DNA from: Ignavibacteria bacterium
GTDB lineage: Bacteria; Bacteroidota; Ignavibacteria; SZUA-365
Assembly (NCBI GenBank): GCA_002869275.1
Contig: PKTF01000379.1
Coordinates: 1-64,000 of the forward strand
Direction: 5' to 3'
DNA length: 64,000 nucleotides
Part shown: positions 27,308 to 36,540 of the stretch, one piece after another
Position numbering within the stretch: position 1 is the stretch's first letter
Layout: each line of letters starts with the position of its first letter
Translations under genes and position numbers: made by a program
The notes under the pieces: generated by a model
What the model saw: the letters and a program-made list of their open reading frames with translations, nothing else
Databases searched by the model: none
Told to the model about the DNA's origin: nothing

Positions 27308-28651
27308 ATGAATACGCGTTTGCGACAGCATCTGCGTGCAACCGCATCGCTTGCGCTGCCAGTCGCTATCGGACAGCTCGGGCATGTCATGCTCGGCGTC
27401 ACCGACAGTCTCATGGTGGGACGCCTCGGGCATGTGCCGCTCGCCTCCGCTTCCCTCGGGAATTCCGTCTTCATCCTCATTCTCGTGCTTGCCATCGGCC
27501 TGGCATCTGCCATCACTCCACTGACAGCCATTGCCCGCGGTGAGGATGACCACGAACAGGCGGGCATCGTGCTGCGACAAGGACTGCTGCTCAATAGTAT
27601 CGTCGGTGTGATTCTCGTTGCTTCGACTATTCTGCTGTCGAATATCCTCCCGTATCTGAATCAACCCTCTGACGTCGTAGAGAGGGCTATTCCATACCTT
27701 CGCATCATGGGATTCAGCTTCTTCCCGATGATGGTGTTCGTCAGCTTTCGCAATTTCATTGAAGGACTGTCGTTCACTCGCCCTGCCATGGTCATCATTC
27801 TCCTGGCAAACCTTGTCAACGTTGGCGGAAACTGGGTATTTATCTACGGCAACCTCGGAATGCCCGCGCTGGGACTCAACGGTGCCGGATACAGCAGCCT
27901 TTGCGTCGAGGTCTTCGCCGCAATTGCCATCGTCATCTACGTTTTTCGTTCGCCGCGCTTTAGACGCTATCAACCGCTGCTCGAGTTCAGATCGTTCAAC
28001 ATCCCGATGCAGATAAGACTTCTCCGCATCGGCGTCCCCAGCGGTGTGCAGTATTTTTTTGAAGCCGGTTCGTTTTCCTTCTCGGCAATCATGCTGGGGT
28101 GGCTGGGCGCGACAGCGCTCGCCGCACATCAGATCGCGATCAGCCTCGCCTCCATCAGCTTCATGATTACGCTCGGTGTATCGCATGCAGCGACGATTCG
28201 GGTGGGACACGCCATGGGGCAAAAAGATCGGGGGTTGGTCCGCCAGGCCGGATTCAGCGCTGTCATCCTCGCCATCGGGCTCATGTCCACCGCGGCGCTT
28301 ACCTTTATTCTATTCAGGGATTTCCTCCCGACCCTGTATATCAGCGATGCCGAGGTCATTCCCCTCGCTTCCACCCTGCTGATCCTCGCGGCGGCGTTCC
28401 AGCTTTCTGACGGACTGCAGGTCGTGGGACACGGACTTCTTCGCGGCATGACGGATGTCACCGTCCCAATGTTCATCGCCATCGTCGCATACTGGATCAT
28501 CGGGTTGCCGCTCGGGTACTTTTTCGGATTTGTTGTCGAACTCGGAGCACCCGGTGTCTGGATGGGATTTGTCGCCGGACTCAGTACTGCTGCGGGTGCC
28601 TTCCTGTTCCGCTTTCACAGACAGAGTCGCAGACTCTTTACTTCCCGATGA
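27308..28651 (+). CDS. MATE-family multidrug/metabolite exporter
   Basis: A 447-residue membrane protein with twelve hydrophobic helices and MATE motifs: [27 protein letters not shown] at the start and the matching pattern in the second half ([59 protein letters not shown]). The NorM/DinF-like family exports cationic compounds using sodium or proton gradients. It begins 37 bases after the histidine kinase and may share its transcript. Its end overlaps the convergent TcdA gene by 14 bases, so no separate terminator is present. Confidence 0.92.
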   Translation: MNTRLRQHLRATASLALPVAIGQLGHVMLGVTDSLMVGRLGHVPLASASLGNSVFILILVLAIGLASAITPLTAIARGEDDHEQAGIVLRQGLLLNSIVGVILVASTILLSNILPYLNQPSDVVERAIPYLRIMGFSFFPMMVFVSFRNFIEGLSFTRPAMVIILLANLVNVGGNWVFIYGNLGMPALGLNGAGYSSLCVEVFAAIAIVIYVFRSPRFRRYQPLLEFRSFNIPMQIRLLRIGVPSGVQYFFEAGSFSFSAIMLGWLGATALAAHQIAISLASISFMITLGVSHAATIRVGHAMGQKDRGLVRQAGFSAVILAIGLMSTAALTFILFRDFLPTLYISDAEVIPLASTLLILAAAFQLSDGLQVVGHGLLRGMTDVTVPMFIAIVAYWIIGLPLGYFFGFVVELGAPGVWMGFVAGLSTAAGAFLFRFHRQSRRLFTSR

Positions 28652-29360
28652 TCCCGCGCAACACCACGGAGGCGCAGCAGCATCCGAATACGGGCGGCAT
28701 GTAGGATATCGTCCCCACCACTGTTTTCTTATTCGGTTCGTCTTCCACCGGACGCATTGCGTGTTCGCCTACAACTTCAGGAGAGTACACTGCCGTGATT
28801 CCCTTACGGATCCCGAGGCGATGGAGCCGCTTCCGCAAAATCTTGCCCAGCCGGCAGTGATGTGTTTTCGAAATGTCATCGATGCGCACCTGCATCGGGT
28901 CCACCTTGCCTCCGGCACCGAGAGAGGTCACCACGCGCTGACCGTTAGTCACTGCTGCAGCGAGAAGAAATACTTTTGGTGAAAGCGTATCGATCGCATC
29001 CACCACGAAGTCATACGATGGTTTGAGAATTTCGTCCAGCCGTTCATCACGCAGATATTCCTGCAATACATGCAGTTTGATATTTGGATTGATATCGCGC
29101 AGACGCTCTGACAGGACCTCTGCTTTCGCCCTCCCCTGTGTACTCACGAGAGCGGGCAGCTGCCTGTTCCGGTTGCTCTCGTGCACGGCGTCCCCATCCA
29201 CGATCGTCATCTCACCCACGCCGCCTCTGCAGATCTGCTCCGCCGCGTAGGCTCCCACGCCGCCAAGTCCGATCACGAGGACGTGCGACCTCTGAAGCGT
29301 TTCTACGTCTTCTGCTCCGAGGAGGAGTTCTGTTCGTTCAAGCCATGGGGGTATCTTCAT
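28638..29360 (-). CDS. tcdA: tRNA threonylcarbamoyladenosine dehydratase (TcdA)
   Basis: A 240-residue ThiF/E1-like enzyme. It shows the ATP-binding loop GLGGVGAYAAEQICRGGVG, the N-R-Q signature ESNRNRQLPAL and the family-specific end [23 protein letters not shown]. TcdA uses ATP to cyclise N6-threonylcarbamoyladenosine at position 37 of ANN-decoding tRNAs to the cyclic hydantoin form. Length and order match E. coli TcdA (CsdL). The start lies within the end of the TatD gene (23-base overlap), so the two are co-translated. No CsdA/CsdE partner is nearby. Confidence 0.93.
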   Translation of the reverse strand: MKIPPWLERTELLLGAEDVETLQRSHVLVIGLGGVGAYAAEQICRGGVGEMTIVDGDAVHESNRNRQLPALVSTQGRAKAEVLSERLRDINPNIKLHVLQEYLRDERLDEILKPSYDFVVDAIDTLSPKVFLLAAAVTNGQRVVTSLGAGGKVDPMQVRIDDISKTHHCRLGKILRKRLHRLGIRKGITAVYSPEVVGEHAMRPVEDEPNKKTVVGTISYMPPVFGCCCASVVLRGIIGK

Positions 29361-30042
29361 GCGTTATACCAAAATCTCTGATGAAGTTTGCATACAGTTG
29401 CTCCCGAAGCTGCTCGACGGTAACCTCACGCAGGCCGGCGGCAGCAGCGTACACATCCATTATGGAGCATCCTGCCTCGTCCGTCTCGAGATACAGGCGA
29501 TCGTCAGGTACGGCCAGAAATGCCTCGCGCAGCGGCGCGGGTGCACGGAGAAGCGCCTCCCCGAAAGAAAGGCGCGCACCGTTTCGCAGCAGCTGTCCGG
29601 CGGTCTGCAGCTTGCCTCGAAATCCGTGTACGATCCAGATTGGCGGAAACACGTTGCTTTTATGGACCTGAAGAATATCCGCGTGCGTGCGGGCGCTATG
29701 GACGATAACGGGAAGCCCTGATTCACACGCCAATCTGCATTGTGCGACAAATACTTCGCGCTGCAGGTCAAAATCGACATCGCAGGCACGATCCAGTCCA
29801 ATTTCTCCGATGGCTGCACATGCAGGCAGCTGCGCCATGACGCGTATCATATCGAGGGCGATATCCATCTCGATGTCATCTGCATGCCAGGGATGCACGC
29901 CGACACTGAACAGATCTCCACCGGTGAAAGGAGGAGAAACGCCCTCCTGCCGGAAAGAATCCCGGGCAAACACATTGCGGATGGCTATTGCACCGGGCTG
30001 CTCTGTCTGGCGGTGGGTATGGATATCGATATAGCGCGCCAT
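29338..30042 (-). CDS. TatD-family metal-dependent hydrolase
   Basis: About 234 residues from the ATG that begins MARYIDIHTHR; in-frame ATGs at 30051 and 30078 are possible and none has a clear ribosome binding site. Metal ligands of TatD are visible: HTH near the N-terminus, Glu in AAIGEIGLD, His in PVIVHS, His in IVHGFRG and Asp in YLETDEAG. The family contains 3'-5' DNA exonucleases and D-aminoacyl-tRNA deacylase-like enzymes, with two divalent metals at the site. It is shorter than E. coli TatD (about 260). The substrate cannot be told from sequence. Confidence 0.85.
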   Translation of the reverse strand: MARYIDIHTHRQTEQPGAIAIRNVFARDSFRQEGVSPPFTGGDLFSVGVHPWHADDIEMDIALDMIRVMAQLPACAAIGEIGLDRACDVDFDLQREVFVAQCRLACESGLPVIVHSARTHADILQVHKSNVFPPIWIVHGFRGKLQTAGQLLRNGARLSFGEALLRAPAPLREAFLAVPDDRLYLETDEAGCSIMDVYAAAAGLREVTVEQLREQLYANFIRDFGITHEDTPMA

Positions 30043-30334
30043 GTCATCCATAAGCGCCAATATAGAGGATTTCGGCATTCGGAACAGCTTCGGCGGCCTT
30101 CGCCCGAACCGCCTACGATGCACCGTGCCGTGATCAGCCCGCCCTGAATCTGAGGAAACAGCACATCTGCACTGCAAACATGCTCAATCGGGGCTGTTTT
30201 CTTCATCTGGTCGGGATAATTCCATGGTTCATGCCTGAGAAAATCATTATGTTCTGCTTGGGATGCGGAACTCTTCACGATTGTTACGTACATAAGGAAC
30301 ATAATCCCTTGCCGCACGTCTATAGGAATGTATT

Positions 30335-30949
30335 GTGAAAACGCCGGAAGGTATGGCCGTCGAGATTGCAGAAAAAATCGCACCACCGCGAACACAGGAT
30401 CCCAGTGACGATATCCTCGTCACCCGTTTCCAGAGCGGTGATGATCATGCCTTTCGTCTGCTGGTCGAACGGTATTCCGAGCGCATACGCAACCTGGTGT
30501 TCTCGGTCTTTCACGATACCGATCTGATTGACGACGTGACACAGGACGTATTCATCAAGGCATACCGGGCGCTGCCGAATTTCCGTTTCGACGCTTCACT
30601 GTACACATGGTTATACCGCATTACCATCAATCACTGCCGTGACATCATGCGCAAACAGAAGCTTCGCCGTACACTTTCGCTGAATACGCTGCTCGAGAAC
30701 CGGGATAAAGAGCTGACGATGAAAACCGCTGTACAACCCGAGGAATCCGACACCCGTGACTGGATCAACCGCGGATTGCAGCGACTGCCTGAAAAATACC
30801 GCACGCCGGTAATTCTCAAGGACATGGAAGGATGCAGTTACCAGGAAATGGCTGAAATCATGCAATGTGAACTCGGAACCGTGAAATCAAGGCTTTCCCG
30901 CGGACGCTCTATGCTGCGCAGCTGGCTTGAACCGATTCTGGAGGGATAG
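30335..30949 (+). CDS. ECF-type RNA polymerase sigma factor
   Basis: A 204-residue sigma factor of the RpoE group. A GTG start is chosen because AGGAA lies six bases upstream; a later ATG at 30353 has no such site. Region 2 spans about 45-115 (FHDTDLIDDVTQDVFIKAYRALPNFR, TWLYRITINHCRDIMRK) and region 4 about 145-200 (LPEKYRTPVILKDMEGCSYQEMAEIM, GTVKSRLSRGRSML). It should redirect RNA polymerase to an envelope or stress regulon under control of the membrane anti-sigma factor encoded 11 bases downstream. Confidence 0.93.
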   Translation: MKTPEGMAVEIAEKIAPPRTQDPSDDILVTRFQSGDDHAFRLLVERYSERIRNLVFSVFHDTDLIDDVTQDVFIKAYRALPNFRFDASLYTWLYRITINHCRDIMRKQKLRRTLSLNTLLENRDKELTMKTAVQPEESDTRDWINRGLQRLPEKYRTPVILKDMEGCSYQEMAEIMQCELGTVKSRLSRGRSMLRSWLEPILEG

Positions 30950-30960
30950 GAAACAGCGTC

Positions 30961-32700
30961 ATGAAACGACAGAATCACATATCACTTCTGCTTTCACTGT
31001 ACCTCGACGGAGAGCTATCTGCGGATGAGCGCCGTTCGGTCGAATCCCTCATCGCACAAGATGAGGCCGTTCAAAAAGAGTTCGAACAGCTTTCTGCTCT
31101 GCGCTCCATGCTCGCGGATCGCGAACCACTCCCTGAAAATCCGTTTCTGCCCGAACGCATCATGAACCGCATTCACGACCGGACGGAAGTCGAGGAAACA
31201 ACAGCGTTCATTCCACGGCGGTTCATGCCGGTGACCGCTACCCTCGCGGTGGTGGTACTGAGTGCCATTGCGGTCTTCGCATGGATACAACGCGATCAGA
31301 TTTTTCAATATGTCGCCGATACCGGTACGCAAGTGCAGCAGGCATACGAAGAGTCGATTCTGAAAGGCTGGATCATGCCGCTGTTCGAGCGAACGGATCG
31401 TGACCAGGTGCTTCATTTCGCGATGTTTGGTACGCTTCCCCTGGATGCGGGCGACGGCACGATGCTCCGCGTCGATGATTCGGCCGAGGACGGATATCGC
31501 ATCGAGCTCAGCAGCAGCGGAGATCCCGAGCAGCCTATGGCGAGCCTGCACGATCTGTATGAAGAGATTCAGCCGACTGATTCACAGCGCAAAGTGTTCG
31601 ATACCCTCTTCCTCTACGCCCAGCGTCAAATCGAATCGTCCGTTCTCATGAATGATGAGAAAGAGCTCGCTATCGATCCCGCGATCAGCACCTATCAGAA
31701 GGTGATCCTCTCGGGCATCGCCGCAAGCCTTGAGAACGATCAGCTCGTGCGTTTCGAGCGTTTCCTCAACGACCGCAATACGCCCTATACACTTGTTGCG
31801 CAAACCGCCTCCCGGCACGTTGCTGCAACCGAAGCGCCAACACAGATGATCCGGCGCATCCGCAGCTCCCGGATGCCAGAGGAATTCGTGGTGCTCGCAC
31901 ATGACGAACAGACTCCGGCCCGTATCCGCCTCGACATGGACAGCCTCCGCCGTCTGATGCGCGTCGTGGAAAACCGCATGCCACGTCTCGATGTGCGCTT
32001 CGAGCAGCTCGCCCGCATGTATCAGCACTCCGACACCCACGGTGTGCGCACCGTCTCAACCTCCCCCGTCCGCGTCATTTCTCATGGTCAGCCGGGTGGA
32101 TTGCGTACTGTAACCATTTCCATCCAGACCGATGCTGAGGATTTCCGAAGCATGGAACGGGAAATGAACGATATGATGCGTCATGTCGCCGTCATGAGAC
32201 GCGAGAAAGCGGAGCTGCAAAGCGTTCTTGCTCCCCGTGGCCGGACCCGCGATCGGCACTCGACCCGCCGCGTCGAGGTCGTCGTTACGCCGAACGCAGA
32301 AATGGAAGTGCATGTCAATGTTGATTCAATTCTCCAGGACGCGTTTGAACCCCTGCAGGAACTCGAGATGCATTTCGATATGCGGTTTGACGATGAGACC
32401 GACGGCATGCGCCAGCATTTCGAGTGGCGGCAGATCGTACCGCGTCAGTCTCGTGAGGCACTCGACAGCCTCCTGAAGCAGGGCTTGATTGACGATGATG
32501 CCGTGCTGAAAAGACTGCAGTGGATGCGCGACAGCGAGGAGCCCTCCCGGCCCCGGCGTGACGAAATGGACATCCGCGACAGACGCAGACTTCCGATGCC
32601 CTTGCCCGTCCCTGATGCACCTGAGCACGCGCGTCCCGTGCAACCGACCACCCCCCCCAAAACCGGACATACTGTCAGCGATACGTCCAGTACTATCTGA
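30961..32700 (+). CDS. Large transmembrane anti-sigma factor
   Basis: A 579-residue protein. Residues 1-75 form an anti-sigma-like cytoplasmic domain (LSLYLDGELSADERRSVESLI) that lacks the H-x3-C-x2-C zinc motif. One transmembrane helix spans about 88-109. The remaining 470 residues are extracytoplasmic, with repeated Arg/Glu/Met-rich helical stretches and no recognised domain, far longer than usual for such proteins. Direct linkage to the sigma gene supports the role. The Pro-rich tail includes a run of eight C at 32651, where slippage would change only the last dozen or so residues. The signal sensed is unknown. Confidence 0.75.
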   Translation: MKRQNHISLLLSLYLDGELSADERRSVESLIAQDEAVQKEFEQLSALRSMLADREPLPENPFLPERIMNRIHDRTEVEETTAFIPRRFMPVTATLAVVVLSAIAVFAWIQRDQIFQYVADTGTQVQQAYEESILKGWIMPLFERTDRDQVLHFAMFGTLPLDAGDGTMLRVDDSAEDGYRIELSSSGDPEQPMASLHDLYEEIQPTDSQRKVFDTLFLYAQRQIESSVLMNDEKELAIDPAISTYQKVILSGIAASLENDQLVRFERFLNDRNTPYTLVAQTASRHVAATEAPTQMIRRIRSSRMPEEFVVLAHDEQTPARIRLDMDSLRRLMRVVENRMPRLDVRFEQLARMYQHSDTHGVRTVSTSPVRVISHGQPGGLRTVTISIQTDAEDFRSMEREMNDMMRHVAVMRREKAELQSVLAPRGRTRDRHSTRRVEVVVTPNAEMEVHVNVDSILQDAFEPLQELEMHFDMRFDDETDGMRQHFEWRQIVPRQSREALDSLLKQGLIDDDAVLKRLQWMRDSEEPSRPRRDEMDIRDRRRLPMPLPVPDAPEHARPVQPTTPPKTGHTVSDTSSTI

Positions 32701-32739
32701 CACGTATACTTCACAAAGGGGAGCCAATGTCAAATCGGG

Positions 32740-32768
32740 TTGAAAACAGTAGCATTTATATATACGAT
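32740..32768 (+). promoter_or_regulatory. Possible sigma70-type promoter of the TldD/PmbA pair
   Basis: TTGAAA and TACGAT are separated by 17 bases within an A/T-rich gap, 57 bases before the first gene. The -10 box is imperfect and the promoter consensus of this lineage is unknown. Confidence 0.3.
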
Positions 32769-32824
32769 TTTAGTATCCTACGTTACTTCTTTATTCCTTA
32801 GCCATTCAAACCTGGAGGGTTGAT

Positions 32825-34552
32825 ATGACATTACCACGTCCCGCACGTGTGGCGGCGATCTGTATGTTGATTGCTGCCGTGGCTCCATGGACTACGCTGC
32901 AGGCACAAGACGCTCTGCTCGACGTCATGGCCAGTGAGATCAAGCGCGAGATGGAAACACTGCAGGCACAGAATCCACCCGCGTACTTCCTTTCGTACCG
33001 CATCAATCATTCGTACACCTGCTCGATCAGCACGGAGTTCGGTGCTCTCGAGCAAAGCCGGGAAACGAAAGGCAGCAATATCACGACGCAAATACGCGTG
33101 GGTGACCATACGATGGACAATACCCGTGAAATACGCGGGAGCGGCGGATTCGACTTCAGCTTCCCCCAGTTTACCTCGATGCCTCTCGATGGAGATGAAA
33201 CCGCGACACGTTTGCTCCTGTGGAACGAAACGAATAAGCAGTATCGCAAGGCTTCGAAAAAATACCAGGAGGTGAAAGCGAACACTGCGGTCAAAGTCGA
33301 GGCAGAGGATCAGTCTGCGGATTTCGCGAATGATATTCGTGTTGAATCGTACATCGATCCCCCTGTCGACATCGATGCAATCAAACCTGACATCTCACGG
33401 TGGGAGCAACGGCTCAAGCGCATCTCCAGGGAGTTCCTCGCCTGCGATGATATGTTCGAGGGCACTGCATCACTGACCTTTGAGGTCGCCCGGAAGCGGA
33501 TTGCTACCAGTGAAGGAAGCAAGATTGCGGAAAATCGCGTTTCAGCCCGCGTCATGCTGCGGGCTAAGGTGAAATGTGATGACGGAATGGAACTGCAACT
33601 GCACCGAAGTTATTTCGCCTTCGATCACATGAAACTTCCTGACGAGAAACAGATGATCGCAGACGCGCGTGAAATGGTTGCTACACTGAAGGCAATGCGC
33701 CAGGCACCGGTCATCGAACCGTATGTCGGTCCTGCGCTGCTTTCCGGCGAAGCCTCAGGCGTGTTCTTCCATGAGATTTTTGGTCATCGTGTCGAAGGAC
33801 ATCGCCAGAAAAAGGAATCCGAAGGACAGACCTTCAAGAAAAAAGAGGGCGAAGAGGTGCTTCCGGTGCATATGTCGGTGACCTTCGATCCTACTCTGAA
33901 ATCGTTCTCGGGCATAGACCTGAATGGCCACTACGTCTTTGATGATGAAGGTGTACGCGGCAACAAGGTAGGCGTCGTTGAGAACGGAGTCCTGCGCGAT
34001 TTCCTGATGAGCCGCACTCCGTTCGACAAACACCCGACATCAAACGGACACGGACGCGCACAGGCCGGGTACACGCCTGTATCCAGACAGTCGAACATGA
34101 TTGTCGCGACGTCGAATCCACGTACAGAACAGAAACTTCGTGATCTTCTGCTCGAGGAATGCCGTGCGCAAAACAGGCAGTTCGGTCTGTACTTCAAGGA
34201 CGTCCAGGGTGGATTCACGATGACCGGACGATTCGTACCCAACGCGTTCAACGTCACCCCGACGGAAGTCTACCGCGTGTATGTCGATGGCCGCCCTGAT
34301 GAGCTCGTTCGTGGAGTCGATCTGGTCGGAACTCCACTCGTCATGTTCAGCAATATCACGGACGCCGGTGATATTCCTGCGGTGTTTACCGGAACCTGTG
34401 GTGCCGAATCCGGTGGAGTCCCGGTTTCCGCTGCCTCTCCAGCACTCCTTGTTTCACAGATTGAAGTGCAGAAAAAAGAGAAGTCGCAGGAACGCGCACC
34501 CATCCTCCCGCGTCCCGACATTGACAATCAGACGCAGCAGCCTTCAAACTAG
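32825..34552 (+). CDS. Exported TldD/PmbA-family metalloprotease (catalytic member)
   Basis: A 575-residue protein; GGAGG precedes the ATG. An N-terminal signal peptide ends at TTLQA. The TldD zinc motif HEIFGHRVEGHR is intact (His316, Glu317, His321), and the C-terminal GTCGAESGGVPV matches the conserved Cys/Gly block of TldD. TldD and PmbA (TldE) normally form a cytoplasmic heterodimer that trims unfolded peptides and matures microcin B17 and similar products. Here both members carry signal peptides, so the work is likely periplasmic. The next gene, 36 bases on, encodes the partner. The substrate is unknown. Confidence 0.88.
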   Translation: MTLPRPARVAAICMLIAAVAPWTTLQAQDALLDVMASEIKREMETLQAQNPPAYFLSYRINHSYTCSISTEFGALEQSRETKGSNITTQIRVGDHTMDNTREIRGSGGFDFSFPQFTSMPLDGDETATRLLLWNETNKQYRKASKKYQEVKANTAVKVEAEDQSADFANDIRVESYIDPPVDIDAIKPDISRWEQRLKRISREFLACDDMFEGTASLTFEVARKRIATSEGSKIAENRVSARVMLRAKVKCDDGMELQLHRSYFAFDHMKLPDEKQMIADAREMVATLKAMRQAPVIEPYVGPALLSGEASGVFFHEIFGHRVEGHRQKKESEGQTFKKKEGEEVLPVHMSVTFDPTLKSFSGIDLNGHYVFDDEGVRGNKVGVVENGVLRDFLMSRTPFDKHPTSNGHGRAQAGYTPVSRQSNMIVATSNPRTEQKLRDLLLEECRAQNRQFGLYFKDVQGGFTMTGRFVPNAFNVTPTEVYRVYVDGRPDELVRGVDLVGTPLVMFSNITDAGDIPAVFTGTCGAESGGVPVSAASPALLVSQIEVQKKEKSQERAPILPRPDIDNQTQQPSN

Positions 34553-34588
34553 ACCTATTAATCGAGCTTCCAAGCAGGAGAACATATT

Positions 34589-36439
34589 ATGAAATCATAC
34601 ATTCGTATCAGCCTTGGAACACTCGTCTGCCTTCTCACATTCGCCACCCTGCCCGCGATCGCGCAGGAGCAGGATGTACTGCTCAAGGCAATGAATGATG
34701 AACTGCAGAGAAACGTGTCTCGGCTGTCACTCGAAGGCGTAAGCACCCCGTTCTTCATCAGTTACCAGGTGAAGGACAATCGCAGCGTCCATATTCAGGC
34801 CACCACCGGCGCCATAACACGTTTTGACACCTCGCATACCCGCAGCATGGATGTGCGGGTGCTCGTAGGTGACTACAAACAGACGCAGGAGCATTACCTG
34901 GCTTCTGATCTTTCCTTCTCCTATTTCAATTTCAACAGTTCGCTTCCTGTTGAAAACGACTATGCCGCAATACGACGCGCACTCTGGCTGAGTACCGACC
35001 GTGCGTACAAATCGGCAACGGAACAGCTTGAAAAGAAACGCGCTGCGATCAAACAGCAGAACCTCTCCGAGGAACTCAAGGATCTCGAAGATTTCTCACG
35101 CGCGGAACCTGAGACGCACATTTCTCCTCTGCATGAAGCGCAGATGGAGATTTCATCCCTGCAGGAGCGCGTTCAAAAGCTTTCAGGTATTCTGAAGGAA
35201 TATCCGGAAATCTATCTTTCAAATGTGACGCTCTCAGTTGACCAGGTGACTCTGTATTTCGTGAACAGTGAAGGCACGGTGCTGCGGCAGCCACGGACGC
35301 TGGTAAGCTTCCTGGCCTCCGCCGCCACGCAGGCAGAGGACGGTGAAGTGCTCGACGACGTCATCGTTCACCATGCGCTCGCTCTCGACGCCCTCCCCGA
35401 TGATGAGAAGCTTGCCTCCGAGATTCGCATGATGGCGAAAGACCTGGTCGCATTACGGTCCGCGCCATTGGTCGAGGACTCGTACTCGGGTCCCGTCCTC
35501 TTCGAGGACCAGGCGGCGGCCGAACTGTTCGTACGTCTGTACCTCGGCAGCGAGGGCCTGGTTGCATCCCGAACACCGATCATTGAAGGCCCCATGGCGA
35601 TGATGAGCGGTCAGATGCAGAAGCGGAACCTCGGGGAAAAGATCAATAAACGGGTTCTGCCGAAGGACGTTTCGATCAGCTGTGTTCCCGGGATGACACG
35701 ATATGAGGAGACCGATCTCATCGGTCATTTCACCGTCGATGCCGAAGGAATCACTCCGGAGGAACGCTTTGATCTGGTGAAAAACGGTAAAGTGCTCGCT
35801 CTTATGTCCGATCGAGTACCTACACAATTTACCAAGGCTTCGACGGGACATCGGACTGCATCACTCGGGATGGGCCTCGACGATGGAGTTGCACCCGGTG
35901 TCATGGAGATCACCGTTCAGGAGGGTGAGTCTTTCAAAGCGATGAAAGGACTGCTCCTTGAACGTGCGGATGACGAGGGCCTGGAATACGCGTATATCGT
36001 TCGCAGAATACGGCCTGAGACCGTCGCGCCACCAGCACTCGATGATGCATTCAGCATGTCGTTTTCCATGATGCAGTTTGGCGGAGGCGGCCAGACTCCT
36101 CTTGGTGACGGTCTCCAACTACTGCGCGTCCGTGTCTCGGACGGAACTGAAACCGTGGTCCGTTCTGCTGAAGTGATGCGTCCGGGGGCGAGCGCCATGC
36201 GTCGCATCGTCGTATCGAAAGAACGCAAACCATGGAATACCACTCTGGAAGGACAGAGCTCAATTCCGGGCTTGGGTTCGTTCATCAGCATAGGTCGGTC
36301 CATTGCCGGATTGTCAGGCGGAATCCCCACATCGCTCATCACACCTCGTGGTGTGCTGATCGAGGAGCTTGAGGTACGAAAGGAAAAGCGGCCGTACACA
36401 CCCAAACCACCGCTGGTCCAGTCACCCCTGGTGAAATAG
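34589..36439 (+). CDS. Exported TldD/PmbA-family protein lacking the metalloprotease motif
   Basis: A 616-residue protein with AGGAG before the ATG and a signal peptide ending at LPAIA. Its layout follows the upstream TldD-like protein: an N-terminal VSRLSLEGVSTPFFISYQVKD domain, a coiled region with several Lys/Glu-rich helices (about 140-205), then the central domain. At the place of HExxxH it has AAAELFVRLYLGSEG, so no zinc site remains. That is the same division of labour as TldD (catalytic) and TldE/PmbA (non-catalytic). A GC-rich hairpin follows 24 bases after the stop and probably ends the transcript. Confidence 0.82.
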   Translation: MKSYIRISLGTLVCLLTFATLPAIAQEQDVLLKAMNDELQRNVSRLSLEGVSTPFFISYQVKDNRSVHIQATTGAITRFDTSHTRSMDVRVLVGDYKQTQEHYLASDLSFSYFNFNSSLPVENDYAAIRRALWLSTDRAYKSATEQLEKKRAAIKQQNLSEELKDLEDFSRAEPETHISPLHEAQMEISSLQERVQKLSGILKEYPEIYLSNVTLSVDQVTLYFVNSEGTVLRQPRTLVSFLASAATQAEDGEVLDDVIVHHALALDALPDDEKLASEIRMMAKDLVALRSAPLVEDSYSGPVLFEDQAAAELFVRLYLGSEGLVASRTPIIEGPMAMMSGQMQKRNLGEKINKRVLPKDVSISCVPGMTRYEETDLIGHFTVDAEGITPEERFDLVKNGKVLALMSDRVPTQFTKASTGHRTASLGMGLDDGVAPGVMEITVQEGESFKAMKGLLLERADDEGLEYAYIVRRIRPETVAPPALDDAFSMSFSMMQFGGGGQTPLGDGLQLLRVRVSDGTETVVRSAEVMRPGASAMRRIVVSKERKPWNTTLEGQSSIPGLGSFISIGRSIAGLSGGIPTSLITPRGVLIEELEVRKEKRPYTPKPPLVQSPLVK

Positions 36440-36462
36440 CGACACACGACAATTTTCATAAC

Positions 36463-36484
36463 GAGGGCCCCAACCGGGGCCCTC
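36463..36484 (+). terminator. GC-rich hairpin terminator behind the TldD/PmbA pair
   Basis: A perfect 9-base stem GAGGGCCCC/GGGGCCCTC with loop AACC lies 24 bases after the stop codon. The T-rich stretch comes only later (from about 36500), so intrinsic termination may be incomplete. Confidence 0.65.
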
Positions 36485-36540
36485 TCGCATCCCGGGCGGT
36501 TTTCCCTTTTATTGTCACCCGGCAGTAAGTAGATTTCTGC

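Noticed and set aside
27170-28222. 350-residue open frame on the minus strand opposite the MATE gene
   Set aside because: Charged, His/Asp-rich shadow composition; the MATE reading is well supported.
30268-30296. Possible self-regulated ECF promoter (GGAACT box) before the sigma factor gene
   Set aside because: The -35-like hexamer is present but no convincing -10 box lies at the right distance.
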